51,805 nt of DNA from Sphingomonas adhaesiva (GCF_002374855.1 NZ_NWVC01000012.1:1-51805); one strand, 5' to 3'; shown: positions 42,095 to 50,631, counted from the first letter of the stretch. The notes: a model not told the origin generated them from the sequence alone. Program-made: numbers and translations.

Positions 42095-43306
42095 TCAGGC
42101 AGCCAGCAGCTCGTCGGCGGGACCGAAGAACTCATAATGGATGCGATCGGAAGGTACGCCGACGAGCGACAGCGTGGAGACGAACGTGCGCAGGAACGGA
42201 CGTGGCCCACAGAGATAATAATCGGCTTCGGTGCCCATCGTCTCCTGGCGCAGCCACTCCTCGTCGATCACGCCTGTCTCGTCGAAGTCACGCTCGGCTA
42301 CGTCCTCGGCTCGCGGCTGCTGATAGAAGGTCGTTATCCGGATGTTGGGGTGATCAGCCGCGAGCGAGCGCACATGATCGCCCATCGCGTGCGTCGAACC
42401 ATTTAGTGTCCCGTGGGCGAAATGGACGGGCAAATCCGGATGGCGCTCAGCGATCGTCTCCAACATCGCGACCATCGGCGTGAGACCGACGCCGCCCGAG
42501 AGCAGCACGACGGGACGTTCCGGGTGATCGGCTAGGAAGAACTCGCCTGCGGGAGGAGAAACCTTCAACACCGTTCCCGGCGCGACATGATCGTGGAGCC
42601 AGTTGGAGGCGAGGCCTTGCGGTTCGCGTTTGACCGAGATGCGATAGGTCGTGCCGTTCGGAGCAGCAGAGATGCTGTAATTGCGCTTGAGCGGCGGACG
42701 ACCGGGGATTTCGAGCCAGAAGGTGAGATACTGGCCCGGCTTGTGCGCGACGACGGGTCGTCCATCCGTCGGTCGGAGCACAAACGAGGTGATGATCGCG
42801 CTTTCGGGCTGCACCTCGTCAACGGCGAATGTGCGCCACCCGGACCACCCGCCCTCAGCGGACGCCAGGTCGCGGTAGAGGTGGTCCTCACGCGCGATCA
42901 GGATGTTGGCGAGGAACCAATAGGCTTCGCCCCAGGCCGCGAGGATTTCGTCGGTTGCGGCATCGCCCAGCACCTCCTTGATCGCGCCCAGCAGCGCGTC
43001 GGCCACATAAGGGTAATGCTCGGGGAGGATCTGCAGGCCGACATGCTTCTGCGCGATCCGCTCCACCGCTGGCGCGAGCGCGCCGAGATTCTCGATGTTC
43101 CGTCCATAGGCGAGGATGGCCGTCGCGAGAGCCTTGGGCTGCGACCCCGTCTCACCATGATGCGACTGATTGAACAGATCACGGATCATGGGGTTCTCGA
43201 ACATCCGCGCGTACATGGTGCGGACAATCTCCAGACCATGCTCTTCGAGAGCGGGAACGGTGGCTTTGACGAGCGCGATCGTCTGATCGCTCAAGGGCTG
43301 CGACAT
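42095..43306 (-). CDS. hmp: Flavohaemoprotein, nitric oxide dioxygenase
   Basis: The 403-residue protein has an N-terminal globin domain (proximal His88 in RIAQKHVGLQILPEHYPYV), an FAD domain (LKRNYSISAAPNGTTYRISV) and an NAD-binding domain (PVVLLSGGVGLTPMVAMLE; ADYYLCGPRPFLRTFV). It converts NO to nitrate using O2 and NADH. It is the first of three minus-strand genes shared with a DUF1971 protein and truncated haemoglobin under a divergent NsrR. Confidence 0.96.
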   Translation of the reverse strand: MSQPLSDQTIALVKATVPALEEHGLEIVRTMYARMFENPMIRDLFNQSHHGETGSQPKALATAILAYGRNIENLGALAPAVERIAQKHVGLQILPEHYPYVADALLGAIKEVLGDAATDEILAAWGEAYWFLANILIAREDHLYRDLASAEGGWSGWRTFAVDEVQPESAIITSFVLRPTDGRPVVAHKPGQYLTFWLEIPGRPPLKRNYSISAAPNGTTYRISVKREPQGLASNWLHDHVAPGTVLKVSPPAGEFFLADHPERPVVLLSGGVGLTPMVAMLETIAERHPDLPVHFAHGTLNGSTHAMGDHVRSLAADHPNIRITTFYQQPRAEDVAERDFDETGVIDEEWLRQETMGTEADYYLCGPRPFLRTFVSTLSLVGVPSDRIHYEFFGPADELLAA

Positions 43307-43335
43307 GGAGGTTTCCTCGGTGGAGAATGCGAAGG

Positions 43336-43614
43336 TTAGACGACCGGTAGTTCGTTGTAGAAATCGACCTGCATACGCATCCGGCCGATCGGTTCGACGA
43401 AATGGGGCTGTTCCGGGAGGATGAGGCCCGGGTTATCGGGCGTCAGTGTCTTGTCGAGGCGCGGATCAGGGAAGCGCAGCTTGAGGCTGCCTTCGATCAC
43501 CCGGAGTACGCCCCATACGCCCGCCTTGGTGCGGTGCTCGCCGCGCAAGGCAGCGGGAAGCGTCACCTCGTCGAACACAGGTGTCGAGCGGTAGGGAGCG
43601 GGTTGCGGCATCAC
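43336..43614 (-). CDS. DUF1971 (tellurite-resistance-like cupin) protein
   Basis: The 92-residue protein has the DUF1971 pattern YRSTPVFDEVTLPAALRGEH followed by TKAGVWGVLRVIEGSLKLR and LILPEQPHFVEPIGRMRMQV with conserved His. Such single-domain cupins are often encoded beside flavohaemoproteins or NO-sensing regulators. It overlaps the haemoglobin gene by four bases and precedes hmp by 29 bp, so it belongs to the NO-defence operon. Confidence 0.88.
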   Translation of the reverse strand: MMPQPAPYRSTPVFDEVTLPAALRGEHRTKAGVWGVLRVIEGSLKLRFPDPRLDKTLTPDNPGLILPEQPHFVEPIGRMRMQVDFYNELPVV

Positions 43615-44015
43615 GCAGCGACCCGGCTAGGGCTGCGAACGGGATCAAGCTTGAAGAACAGCGCGAGCTGGAGACTCTCAGCGATGCGCGCTGCCTTAGC
43701 CTGGAGCGCGGCAGCAGCGGGCGATGGCATCGCCTCCGCGGTAGCTTGCTGCCAAAGCGCGAGCCAACGCTGGAAGAGCGCCGGCGTGATCCGCTCCCGA
43801 TGGAGGAAGTGCGCTGCTACCGGATTTCCCTTGTAGCGTCCGCTGGTCAGCATCACCGATGACCAGAAGGCGGTGAGCTTTTCCAGATGCTCCGGCCAAT
43901 CGGAGACCGCATCGTTGAAGATCGGTCCCAGCTCGGCATCGTCGCGGACCCGTGCATAGAACAGCGCCAGCAGCTGGCTCAGCCCTTCCTCGTCAATCTG
44001 TCTGTCACGGTCCAT
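43611..44015 (-). CDS. Group III truncated haemoglobin
   Basis: The 134-residue protein has the features of group III (trHbP-type) globins: LLALFYARVRDDAELGPIF, WPEHLEKLTAFWSSVMLTSG, and HFLHRERITPALFQRWLALW with the proximal His. It lacks the glycine motifs of groups I and II. It probably binds NO or O2 as a companion to Hmp. It is the promoter-proximal gene of the operon. Confidence 0.92.
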   Translation of the reverse strand: MDRDRQIDEEGLSQLLALFYARVRDDAELGPIFNDAVSDWPEHLEKLTAFWSSVMLTSGRYKGNPVAAHFLHRERITPALFQRWLALWQQATAEAMPSPAAAALQAKAARIAESLQLALFFKLDPVRSPSRVAA

Positions 44016-44028
44016 CCGACGACTCCGT

Positions 44029-44088
44029 AATCATGTACTCCCGCTGCATGTATCATCTACTTGGAAACATGCATCGGAAATGCATATA
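44029..44088. promoter_or_regulatory. NsrR operator region between trHb and nsrR genes
   Basis: AACATGCATCGGAAATGCAT at 44066-44085 is a dyad that fits the known NsrR consensus (AA-ATGCAT-N-AAATGCAT-TT type). A second, less perfect pair of CATGTA words occurs at 44033-44054. These would let NsrR repress both the hmp operon and its own gene. Confidence 0.75.
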
Positions 44089-44128
44089 TTGAGTCTGCGC
44101 CTGTGAGGCGCTGTGACCGGAAAACCTC

Positions 44129-44554
44129 ATGAAGCTGACGCGCTATACCGACTATGCCTTGCGTGTGCTGCTCTACCTCAGCGCTCGGCCCGAGCGGCTA
44201 TGCTCGATCTCTGAGATGTCTCGATCCTACGGCATTTCGCAGAACCATCTGATGAAGGTGGTGCACGATCTCGGGAAGGCAGGCTTTGTGGCCAGCGCCC
44301 GTGGGCGGCTTGGCGGTATCCGTCTGGCGCGCCCGCCTGAGGAGATCATCATCGGATCGGTTGTCCGGCACACAGAGGACGGGTTCGACCTGGTCGATTG
44401 CGGCAGTTGCATCATCGCGCCCGCTTGCGGATTAACCGGCGTGCTACGCGAAGCGCTCGGTGCCTTCATGACCGTGCTGGACAGTCACACGCTGGCAGAC
44501 CTCTTGAACAATCAGGTCGATTTTCTCAGCCTGTTCGCCCCCAAGGCGGCGTGA
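44129..44554 (+). CDS. nsrR: Rrf2-family nitric oxide sensor NsrR
   Basis: The 141-residue protein has the Rrf2 winged HTH (TDYALRVLLYLSARP; SYGISQNHLMKVVHDLGKAG) and three Cys at 91, 94 and 100 (CGSCIIAPAC) that ligate the Fe-S cluster. Nitrosylation of the cluster relieves repression. The divergent hmp operon and the operator between support the assignment. Confidence 0.95.
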   Translation: MKLTRYTDYALRVLLYLSARPERLCSISEMSRSYGISQNHLMKVVHDLGKAGFVASARGRLGGIRLARPPEEIIIGSVVRHTEDGFDLVDCGSCIIAPACGLTGVLREALGAFMTVLDSHTLADLLNNQVDFLSLFAPKAA

Positions 44555-44621
44555 GCATCGCGACGGGTGAGGAGGAGACTGCTCGATACCCTTGCATCGG
44601 GGACGACGGCTCGCCGCTGAT

Positions 44622-44659
44622 GGGGTCGGTTCCGGCTGAGGGCGGAATGACACCCTAAG
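44622..44659 (+). repeat. Left terminal inverted repeat of Tn3-family transposon
   Basis: The 38-bp repeat begins GGGG and ends TAAG as is usual in the family. The transposase stop codon (44655-44657) lies within it. Confidence 0.93.
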
Positions 44660-46538
44660 CGCCGGCGTCCTTGGGCCAAAGGTACTCGCCAGTGAGGAGG
44701 ATGTGTGCCCATCCGAGCGGCGAAATATGGGCGAGAAGATGGTCGGGGGTATCGAGCCCTTCGCGGCGCCGGGCCTCAACGGCATGGCCAAGGTGCAGGG
44801 TGTTCCAGTAGACGATGATGGCGGTGAGCAGGTTGAGGCCGGCGATCCGGTAATGCTGACCCTCCGTCGTGCGGTCGCGGATTTCGCCCTGACGGCCGAT
44901 GCGCAGGGCATTTTTCAGCGCATGATGTGCCTCGCCTTTGTTGAGGCCGACCTGTGCACGGCGCTGCATGCCGACGTCGAGTATCCATTCGATGATGAAC
45001 AGCGTCCGCTCGATCCGGCCCACCTCGCGCAGCGCGGAGGCAAGATCGTTCTGGCGCGGATAGGAGGCGAGCTTGCGCAAGATGCTGCTCGGCGCGACCT
45101 GTCCAGCGCTCATGGTGGCGGCGCAGCGGAACAGATCGGGCCAGTTGGAAACGATCAGCGCCTCACGCGCCTTGCCGCCCACCAGCGGGCGCAATTCGCT
45201 CGGCGTCGCGGCAGGGTCGAACACGTACAGTCGTTTGGATGGGAGGTCGCGGATGCGCAGTACAAGGCGGCAGCCGAGCATCGCGCTGATCCCGAACAGA
45301 TGATCGGTGAACCCGCCAGTGTCGGCGTACTGCTCTTCGATCCGTCGCCCTGCCTCATTCATCGTCAGCCCGTCGAGTAGATAAGGTGCTTCGCTGACCG
45401 TGGCTGGAATGGTCCGCGATGCAAACGGCGCGAAGCGGTCGTTGACGTGGGTATAGGCCTTGATGCCGGGATCGTTGCCGTAGCGGGCGTTGATCGTATT
45501 CATCGCTTCGCCCTGCCGTGCGGCGGGGAAGAACTGGCCATCGGCCGATGCGGATCTGCCCATACCCCAGACCTGGGCCATCGGCAGCGCCCCTTGCGCC
45601 GCGACCACGTTGGCCAGCGCCTGGTCGATCGCCTCGCTTTCGACGTGCCAGCGAGCGAGACGGGAGAGTTGCCAATAGTCGTGAGTGTTGGAAGCCTCTG
45701 CCATCTTACGCAGACCCAAATTCAGGCCCTCGGCAAGCAGGACGTTGAGCAGGCCGATTCGGTCGCCGCATGGCACGCCGGTGCGCAGATGCGTGAAGGC
45801 ATCAGTGAAACCCAGCGCGGTATCGACTTCGAGCAGCAGATCGGTGATGCGGACGGGCGGCAGCCGGCGATACAGATCAAGCACCAGATCCTCGATCCCA
45901 TCCGGCGCGTCAGCGGTGAGCCGATCAATGCGCAGCGTGCCGTCCTCGATGCTGCCTTTCGGAATTGTACCGCTGCGCGCGGCGCGACCGAGCCGGGCAA
46001 GGCCATCAGCGAGACGCACTTTGCGGTCAGCCAGCCAGACATGCGGGTCGGACGGGACCGCCAGCTTCGCGGCATGCGCGACCGCCATCGGCACGAGGAC
46101 GTGGCGCAGGTCACCATATCGATGCGAGCGGTCGAGCCATATGTCGCCCGAGCGCAGCGCGTCGCGCAGGTGAAACATGACCGCGACTTCCCGGAGGCGG
46201 GCATCATCATCGCCCTTCGCCCGCAACTGTCGCCGCCATTTGGAATGCGGGCGCAAGAAATCGTCGGCCGCCGGAACTGCGCCCTTGGTAGCGATGACGG
46301 TAGCCGCGTCCAGCAAAGGCCGTGCAACCGCCGCAGCTTTGAGGTCGAGGCATCGCAGCATGCGCGGGGCATACCGACGGAAGCGGTGATACCCCTGATC
46401 AACATAGGCCAGCGGATCATCGCCCAAGGTGTCCGTCAACGTCTTGGCCGTAGCGACGAGGCTGGTGAGCCGTTCCCATCCCGCCCCGCCCGCGACCGCA
46501 TCTTCCAGCGACGCGCCGTCGCCATGCGCTTCGAGCAA
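44655..46538 (-). pseudogene. tnpA: Tn3 transposase TnpA, C-terminal two thirds after in-frame stop
   Basis: This 627-codon frame carries the catalytic DDE core of Tn3 transposases: DGQFFPAARQGEAMNTINAR, FTDHLFGISAMLGCRL, and the C-terminal RQGEIRDRTTEGQHYRIAGL followed by LNLLTAIIVYWNTLHLGHAV. It is in the same frame as the part at 46542-47552, separated only by TAA. A TTG just after the stop could start it but has no ribosome binding site. The active-site region is intact, so a suppressor or readthrough could restore function. Confidence 0.9.
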
Positions 46539-46541
46539 TGA

Positions 46542-47552
46542 TTAACCGAGTGCAGTGAAGCCGTTCAAAGTCGCAGTGGTAGCGCCTCTGGTTTCTACGA
46601 CCCGCGCGTCATGCAGTTGCTTCGCGTCGCGCCAGGTGCGGCCAACGATCCGGTCATGTGTTTCGATCACCGCATCCGCAGTCGCCGTGGCCCATTCAAT
46701 GACGCAGACCGCCATGATAGCGCGGCGCCGATCGGCGCCGAGGTCGCGCAGGCCATCGGCGAAGTAGCGCTCGCCCTGCCGGCGTAGCCGGGCGACGCGA
46801 TGCGGTGGAACACCGGCAAGTATACCATCATTGAGGTTCATCGCGCGCAGGAACTCGAGCCGGTCGAGCAGCCGGTTCGCCGCGGCGGAGTTGTTGCCCG
46901 GCTCAATCCGGCGCAGCCAGATGAAGCGGCTGATCGCCCCCGGCAGCATCTCGGTAGTCAGTCGGTCGAGCCCATCACAGGCGACGGGATCGAGACGGGC
47001 CGCGATCCGCTTCTCGATCCGACGTTCGGCGGCGACGAGCGCGTCCGCGCACAAACGCTCGATTGTCGTGATCGCCGGCAGGATGGTCATGGTTTCACGG
47101 CAGCGGGCAATGAAGCGCCGGGCAAGGTCGTCGTTTGAGCGTGCCTGCTCGGCTTCGGCGAGAAGCCAATCGCGGAAAGCCCTGGCATACGGTCCCCGTC
47201 CGGGGAACATTCTGTATCCGTAGATACGGCGCAGCGCCTCCATGTGCTGGTGGCGGGTTTGGCGTCGAACGGCATAGGCCGCGAGCGTCTCGCCAGCGAT
47301 GCCAAGCTGGGCGCCTAGAAAGGCAGATACAGTGTGGGGGATCAGTTCGCCGGGAGCAAGGGTCCGGCCTGGATATCGCAGCGCGCACAACTGCAGGGCG
47401 AACCCGATGCGGTTCTCCGGTCGGCGACGCCGGTCGATATGAATCAGGTCATCGTCTGCCAGAAGATAATGGCGCAGCAGCGCCGCTTCGTCAGTCGGTA
47501 GGTCGAGTAGGGCCGAACGCTGTCGGGCGCTGAGGATATGGCGTCTCGGCAT
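46542..47552 (-). pseudogene. tnpA: Tn3 transposase TnpA, N-terminal third up to in-frame stop
   Basis: The 336-codon frame starts MPRRHILSARQRSALLDLPT, the DUF4158-type N-terminal DNA-binding region of Tn3 transposases (LIHIDRRRRPENRIGFALQL, RRIYGYRMFPG), and ends ATLNGFTALG with TAA at 46544-46542. The next codons, SLLEAHGDG, continue the family sequence without frame change. Combined length (about 965 codons) equals a normal Tn3 transposase. Confidence 0.9.
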
Positions 47553-47647
47553 GCACGGCTTGTCCCCATTGAACAGAAGTCTGTTTTGGACAACACTGAC
47601 CCCACGCAAATCAAGGCTTTTCGAGGCCTAATTCCAGAAGGGTTCAA
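47553..47647. promoter_or_regulatory. Putative res site between tnpA and tnpR
   Basis: The 95 bp between divergent transposase and resolvase starts is the usual position of res and of both promoters. Short inverted words are visible (CAATTG; AGGCTTTTCGAGGCCT) but I cannot delimit subsites. Confidence 0.45.
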
Positions 47648-48277
47648 TTGGGACAGCGCGCCGCCATCTACGCCAGGGTTTCGACAGCCGACCAGTCGTG
47701 CGAACGGCAGCTCCGCGACCTGGCCGGCTTTGCCGAGCGTGGCGGCTATGAAGTGGTCGAGGTCTTCCGCGAAACCGCGTCGGGCATGAAGGCAAACCGT
47801 TCGGCGCGGGCTGAGGTGATGAAGCTGGCGCAGGCACGCCATATCGATGCGATCCTCGTTACCGAACTCAGTCGCTGGGGGCGTTCGACCCAGGACCTGC
47901 TCGATACACTCAACCGGCTGTCGGGCTGGCGCGTGTCGGTGGTCGCGATGAGCGGCATGACGTTCGAGGTCGATACGCCGCATGGGCGGATGATGGCGAC
48001 GATGCTCGCAGGTATAGCCCAGTTTGAGCGCGACATGCTGAGCGAGCGGGTCCGCTCTGGCCTTGCTGCAGCGCGGGCACGTGGCCGCAAACTCGGTCGG
48101 CAACTGGGGGAGCGACCCAAGTCGGACCGCCTCGCGCCCAAAGTGTTGGCGCATATCGCCGAGGGGCGGAGCTATCGCTGGATCGCTCGCGACCTGGGAC
48201 TCAGCAAGAACACGGTCGCCGGGATCGTGGCTCGCGCACGGGGTAACGTGAGCCCTGATGTCACGGTGACGACATGA
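47648..48277 (+). CDS. tnpR: Tn3-family resolvase (serine recombinase) TnpR
   Basis: The 209-residue protein starts with TTG behind AGAAGGG. It has the serine recombinase core: AAIYARVSTADQS with the nucleophile Ser12, ILVTELSRWGRSTQDLLDTL, and MMATMLAGIAQFERDMLSER, followed by a C-terminal HTH (SYRWIARDLGLSKNTVAGIV). It resolves cointegrates at res. The next gene overlaps by four bases. Confidence 0.94.
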   Translation: MGQRAAIYARVSTADQSCERQLRDLAGFAERGGYEVVEVFRETASGMKANRSARAEVMKLAQARHIDAILVTELSRWGRSTQDLLDTLNRLSGWRVSVVAMSGMTFEVDTPHGRMMATMLAGIAQFERDMLSERVRSGLAAARARGRKLGRQLGERPKSDRLAPKVLAHIAEGRSYRWIARDLGLSKNTVAGIVARARGNVSPDVTVTT

Positions 48278-48831
48278 CCGGGGCGTCTGGACGGCTGCGT
48301 CCCGATCCCCGGCGCAAGGCGCGGTTTCGCGAAATCGCCCGAGGCATTGTCGCCAAGGATCGCTACAATCGGAAGTACGGGATCGCCGTCGACACTGCTG
48401 GCGCCATCGCGCAGGCGCTAGAGCGCGCGTACCGCGATGGAGTCCGGGACGACCCGGCCGCAGCCGTTCAAGCGCCCGAACAGGATGATGCCGGCCCGCT
48501 GGAATGGGCGTTGATCCCACCACGACCGCGAGATGCCTTCTGGAGTATCTGCCTATACACCCTGGGCCGCGATACCGATCTCCCACGTGACGGCCATCTC
48601 GCTCCGGCTATTACCGAACGCGGAACGCCCGGATGGACACTCGTGGCAGGAGGGTACACCCCTGACAGGGTGATCAGCGATAGGAGCATTGGCCCGCTTG
48701 TCCGCCTCGGCCTTATCGCGCTCGCAGTCGATTTACCGGTTCGCATGATCGTAACCGCACAGGGGAAGGAAACATGGGCTCTCTTCTGCCAGCGCGGTGG
48801 GATGTACCCTGAGGATCTCACTGACATTTGA
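48274..48831 (+). CDS. Hypothetical protein coupled to the resolvase gene
   Basis: The 185-residue protein starts at the ATG overlapping the tnpR stop (ATGA). The N-terminus is basic (GRLRPDPRRKARFREIARGI) and later parts are mixed, with CLYTLGRDTDLPRDGHLAPA and MIVTAQGKETWALFCQRGG. No signal peptide or membrane helix. I do not recognise a family. Coupling to tnpR inside the inverted repeats means that it travels with the transposon and may be part of its machinery or a passenger. Confidence 0.7.
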   Translation: MTGASGRLRPDPRRKARFREIARGIVAKDRYNRKYGIAVDTAGAIAQALERAYRDGVRDDPAAAVQAPEQDDAGPLEWALIPPRPRDAFWSICLYTLGRDTDLPRDGHLAPAITERGTPGWTLVAGGYTPDRVISDRSIGPLVRLGLIALAVDLPVRMIVTAQGKETWALFCQRGGMYPEDLTDI

Positions 48832-48905
48832 TCCATTTGATCGACATCCATCCGGCGGAATGGTGAAGGGCAGCATCCGCCCCGTTGCAGACGTTCCCAA
48901 TGGTC

Positions 48906-49024
48906 GTCATCCCGGCGCATGCCGGGACCGTGGGCTGTCTTTAGAAGCAGCCTCACGTCCGGGCGCCCTGGCGATAGCTATCGCCTCAAGACTTGCCCAC
49001 GGTCCCGGCATGCGCCGGGATGAC
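48906..49024. repeat. Inverted repeat pair with GCATGC core (REPIN-like)
   Basis: A 29-bp unit (GTCATCCCGGCGCATGCCGG...) at 48906-48934 recurs as its exact complement at 48996-49024, and the 16-bp palindrome GGCGATAGCTATCGCC lies between at 48970. Such units are a common class of intergenic repeats in alphaproteobacterial genomes. Confidence 0.85.
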
Positions 49025-49053
49025 GGATGACCGCGCCCCACCCCAAATCAGCC

Positions 49054-49185
49054 GTCACCCTGAACTTGTTTCAGGGTCCATCAATCCGAAAGCCCAGTTT
49101 ATGATCGGCCAACCGAGATGGCGGCACGAGCCACCACGCTCCGGCACCAATCGCCCGATGGATCCTGAAACAAGTTCAGGATGAC
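49054..49185. repeat. Inverted repeat pair with CTGAACTTGTTTCAGG core
   Basis: The units at 49054-49082 and 49157-49185 are inverted copies with two or three differences. Each is itself a hairpin (CCTGAA-CTTG-TTTCAGG). This repeat class is very frequent between genes of sphingomonads and supports the taxonomic assignment. Confidence 0.85.
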
Positions 49186-49233
49186 GCAAGGCGGGGGCGC
49201 GATGTCCGCTCCCCACCCCTTCTTGCCGTTTCG

Positions 49234-49271
49234 CTTAGGGTGTCATTTCGCCCTCAGCCGGAACCGACCCC
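49234..49271 (-). repeat. Right terminal inverted repeat of Tn3-family transposon
   Basis: The 38 bp from CTTAGGGTGTCATTTCGCCC to the final CCCC are complementary to the left repeat except for one position. Confidence 0.93.
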
Positions 49272-49310
49272 GGGAATGCGGCACCGGCGCGGGGGCGGCA
49301 GATAAGCCAA

Positions 49311-49333
49311 GGGCCGCCCTTTTGAGGCGGCCC
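49311..49333 (-). terminator. Hairpin downstream of the PemK-like gene
   Basis: GGGCCGCC pairs with GGCGGCCC across seven nt. On the minus strand it lies about 120 bp after the toxin gene and is followed by TTGGCTT, so it is a moderate terminator candidate. Confidence 0.5.
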
Positions 49334-49452
49334 CGACCGTTTAGTTCCCTCGCGGGAAACGGACACTCCCCGAGGGGGAGGCCGCAGATGCCTCCCGATA
49401 TAGAACCCGCTACTGAAGATTCAACTAATATCTAATCGCTCCAGGGCGGCCC

Positions 49453-49866
49453 TCAGGCCTCCGGCGCCGGTGTCGAGGGCACGGGCAGCCAGGCGAGTGC
49501 TACCCGAAGGATGCCGTCAAACTCGGCTTCCGTCATCCGCGCTATGCCGCCCTTGTCCGGCACGAGCCGGCTGACCGCTACCGTGGTCATCTTGTCGCAG
49601 ATCGCGAACGCCGCGCGTCCGTCAATGGTGGTTTGGAGCGGGACTGCCCATTGATTACCTGGCTGCGCCTGCGTCGAACACGGGATCACCGTCACCGCTC
49701 CATGCAGCGTGTTCCGATACGAAATCACGATTACCGGCCGCCGCTTCCAAAACTCCGGTAGCTGCGCGTCCTGAGGGAAATCGCACCAGAAGAGCTGACG
49801 GATCTTCGGCGCACCTTTCAGGCGCGGCGCTACCCGAGGCGGCGCTTCCTGAATGTGTGCATTCAC
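49453..49866 (-). CDS. PemK/MazF-like toxin
   Basis: The 137-residue protein has the features of the PemK/MazF fold: RQLFWCDFPQDAQLPEFWKR with RRPVIVISYRN (strand one and the conserved Arg-Pro), TVIPCSTQAQPGNQWAVPLQ, and AAFAICDKMTTVAVSRL with the Cys/Asp segment and Lys usual in the family. These toxins cleave mRNA. It overlaps the upstream gene by four bases, but that gene encodes a winged-helix protein rather than a standard antitoxin. The toxin assignment is fairly sure, toxicity unproven. Confidence 0.82.
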   Translation of the reverse strand: MNAHIQEAPPRVAPRLKGAPKIRQLFWCDFPQDAQLPEFWKRRPVIVISYRNTLHGAVTVIPCSTQAQPGNQWAVPLQTTIDGRAAFAICDKMTTVAVSRLVPDKGGIARMTEAEFDGILRVALAWLPVPSTPAPEA

Positions 49867-50348
49867 GCGTCATCATCCTTGACCAGGCGCAGCTTGGGAG
49901 CCCCTTTACGGTTCTGGCGGATCTTCTTGATCTCGGACTTCTCCTTGATCTCCGCGAGCTTCTCATCCGCAAAGGGTTTGGCCGCCTCGATCAGTCCGTC
50001 GAGATGGTAGATGTTCGTCCGGCTTCCCTGGTCGGTTCGACGCTCTTCGCGCCGGATGTATCCGGCAGCCTCCAGACTGGCGATGTGCTTCTGGATCGTG
50101 CGCGGGTGGACGTTCATGGCTTGCGCCATGGTGCTTTTGGACGGGTAAGGTTTCCCTTCCGCCGTCCACCATTTGCTCGCCAGATACAGCACGATGTTGA
50201 GATCGAGCGGTTCGAGGCCAAGCTGACGCTGGTTCTCGATGATGACGCTCGGCAGCGCCGTCCAACCCGCATCCATCAGCGGCTTGGTCCACTTCTTCTC
50301 GTTCGTTCGCAGATCGGAGCTGCTGTCAGTTTGCTTCTTGGCCGCCAT
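49863..50348 (-). CDS. Winged-helix DNA-binding protein upstream of PemK-like toxin
   Basis: The 161-residue protein has a winged HTH of the type found in plasmid replication and control proteins: LDLNIVLYLASKWWTAEGKP, SKSTMAQAMNVHPRTIQKHI, ASLEAAGYIRREERRTDQGS. The C-terminal tail is highly charged (KLAEIKEKSEIKKIRQNRKG), similar to disordered antitoxin tails. It may act as antitoxin and repressor for the toxin encoded after it, or as an independent plasmid regulator. The frame is clean with a good start. Confidence 0.8.
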   Translation of the reverse strand: MAAKKQTDSSSDLRTNEKKWTKPLMDAGWTALPSVIIENQRQLGLEPLDLNIVLYLASKWWTAEGKPYPSKSTMAQAMNVHPRTIQKHIASLEAAGYIRREERRTDQGSRTNIYHLDGLIEAAKPFADEKLAEIKEKSEIKKIRQNRKGAPKLRLVKDDDA

Positions 50349-50631
50349 GGGGCTATTCCTTTCTCCCGGCGGATATGCCCCTCGCGCGTAGGCGGTTCAA
50401 GTTTGAGGGGTAGCCTCTAGCGCCGCCCCCGTGAGGCGCCAAGGGCGCCCGGGGGAGCGCCTCTCAGGGCTCCGGCCGGGAGCCGCAGCGGCCCTGCAAA
50501 GTATAGAAAGTATAGAAAGTATAGAAAGTATAGTCAGTGCCCATGTAGACGTCACTCAGGGCATACCCATGGCGTATCAACCGAGTAACCGCAGGGGGGA
50601 GCCGCAAAGACCTCCCTCTCGGCCGTGAATT
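50349..50631. other. Intergenic region with GC-rich hairpins and tandem repeats
   Basis: No gene is visible. It includes GC-rich inverted words (GGGCGCCCGGGGGAGCGCC) and the 9-bp tandem repeats at 50498. It should contain the promoter of the winged-helix/PemK operon. Confidence 0.45.
50498..50533 (+). repeat. Four tandem copies of AAAGTATAG
   Basis: Four perfect 9-bp repeats form an AT-rich island in GC-rich DNA, upstream of the winged-helix gene on the opposite strand. They could be protein-binding iterons or a slippage tract. Confidence 0.9.

Larger units (their letters stand above)
44622..49271 (-). mobile_element. Complete Tn3-family transposon, about 4.65 kb
   Basis: 38-bp terminal inverted repeats lie at 44622-44659 (starting GGGGTCGGTTCCGG, ending ACACCCTAAG) and 49234-49271 (the complement, with one difference). 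Inside are a divergent transposase gene (minus) and resolvase gene (plus) separated by a res-like space, then a coupled gene and sphingomonad intergenic repeats. The expected 5-bp target duplication is absent: CTGAT on the left, GGGAA on the right. The transposase gene contains an in-frame stop. Confidence 0.92.

Noticed and set aside
45447..46541. 364-residue frame opposite the Tn3 transposase
   Set aside because: Antisense shadow of a well-recognised transposase.
47444..48586. 380-residue minus-strand frame opposite tnpR
   Set aside because: The resolvase on the plus strand has every catalytic motif; the antisense frame has none.
48906..49185. CRISPR-like array
   Set aside because: The repeats are inverted pairs of two different kinds, not direct repeats with uniform spacers.
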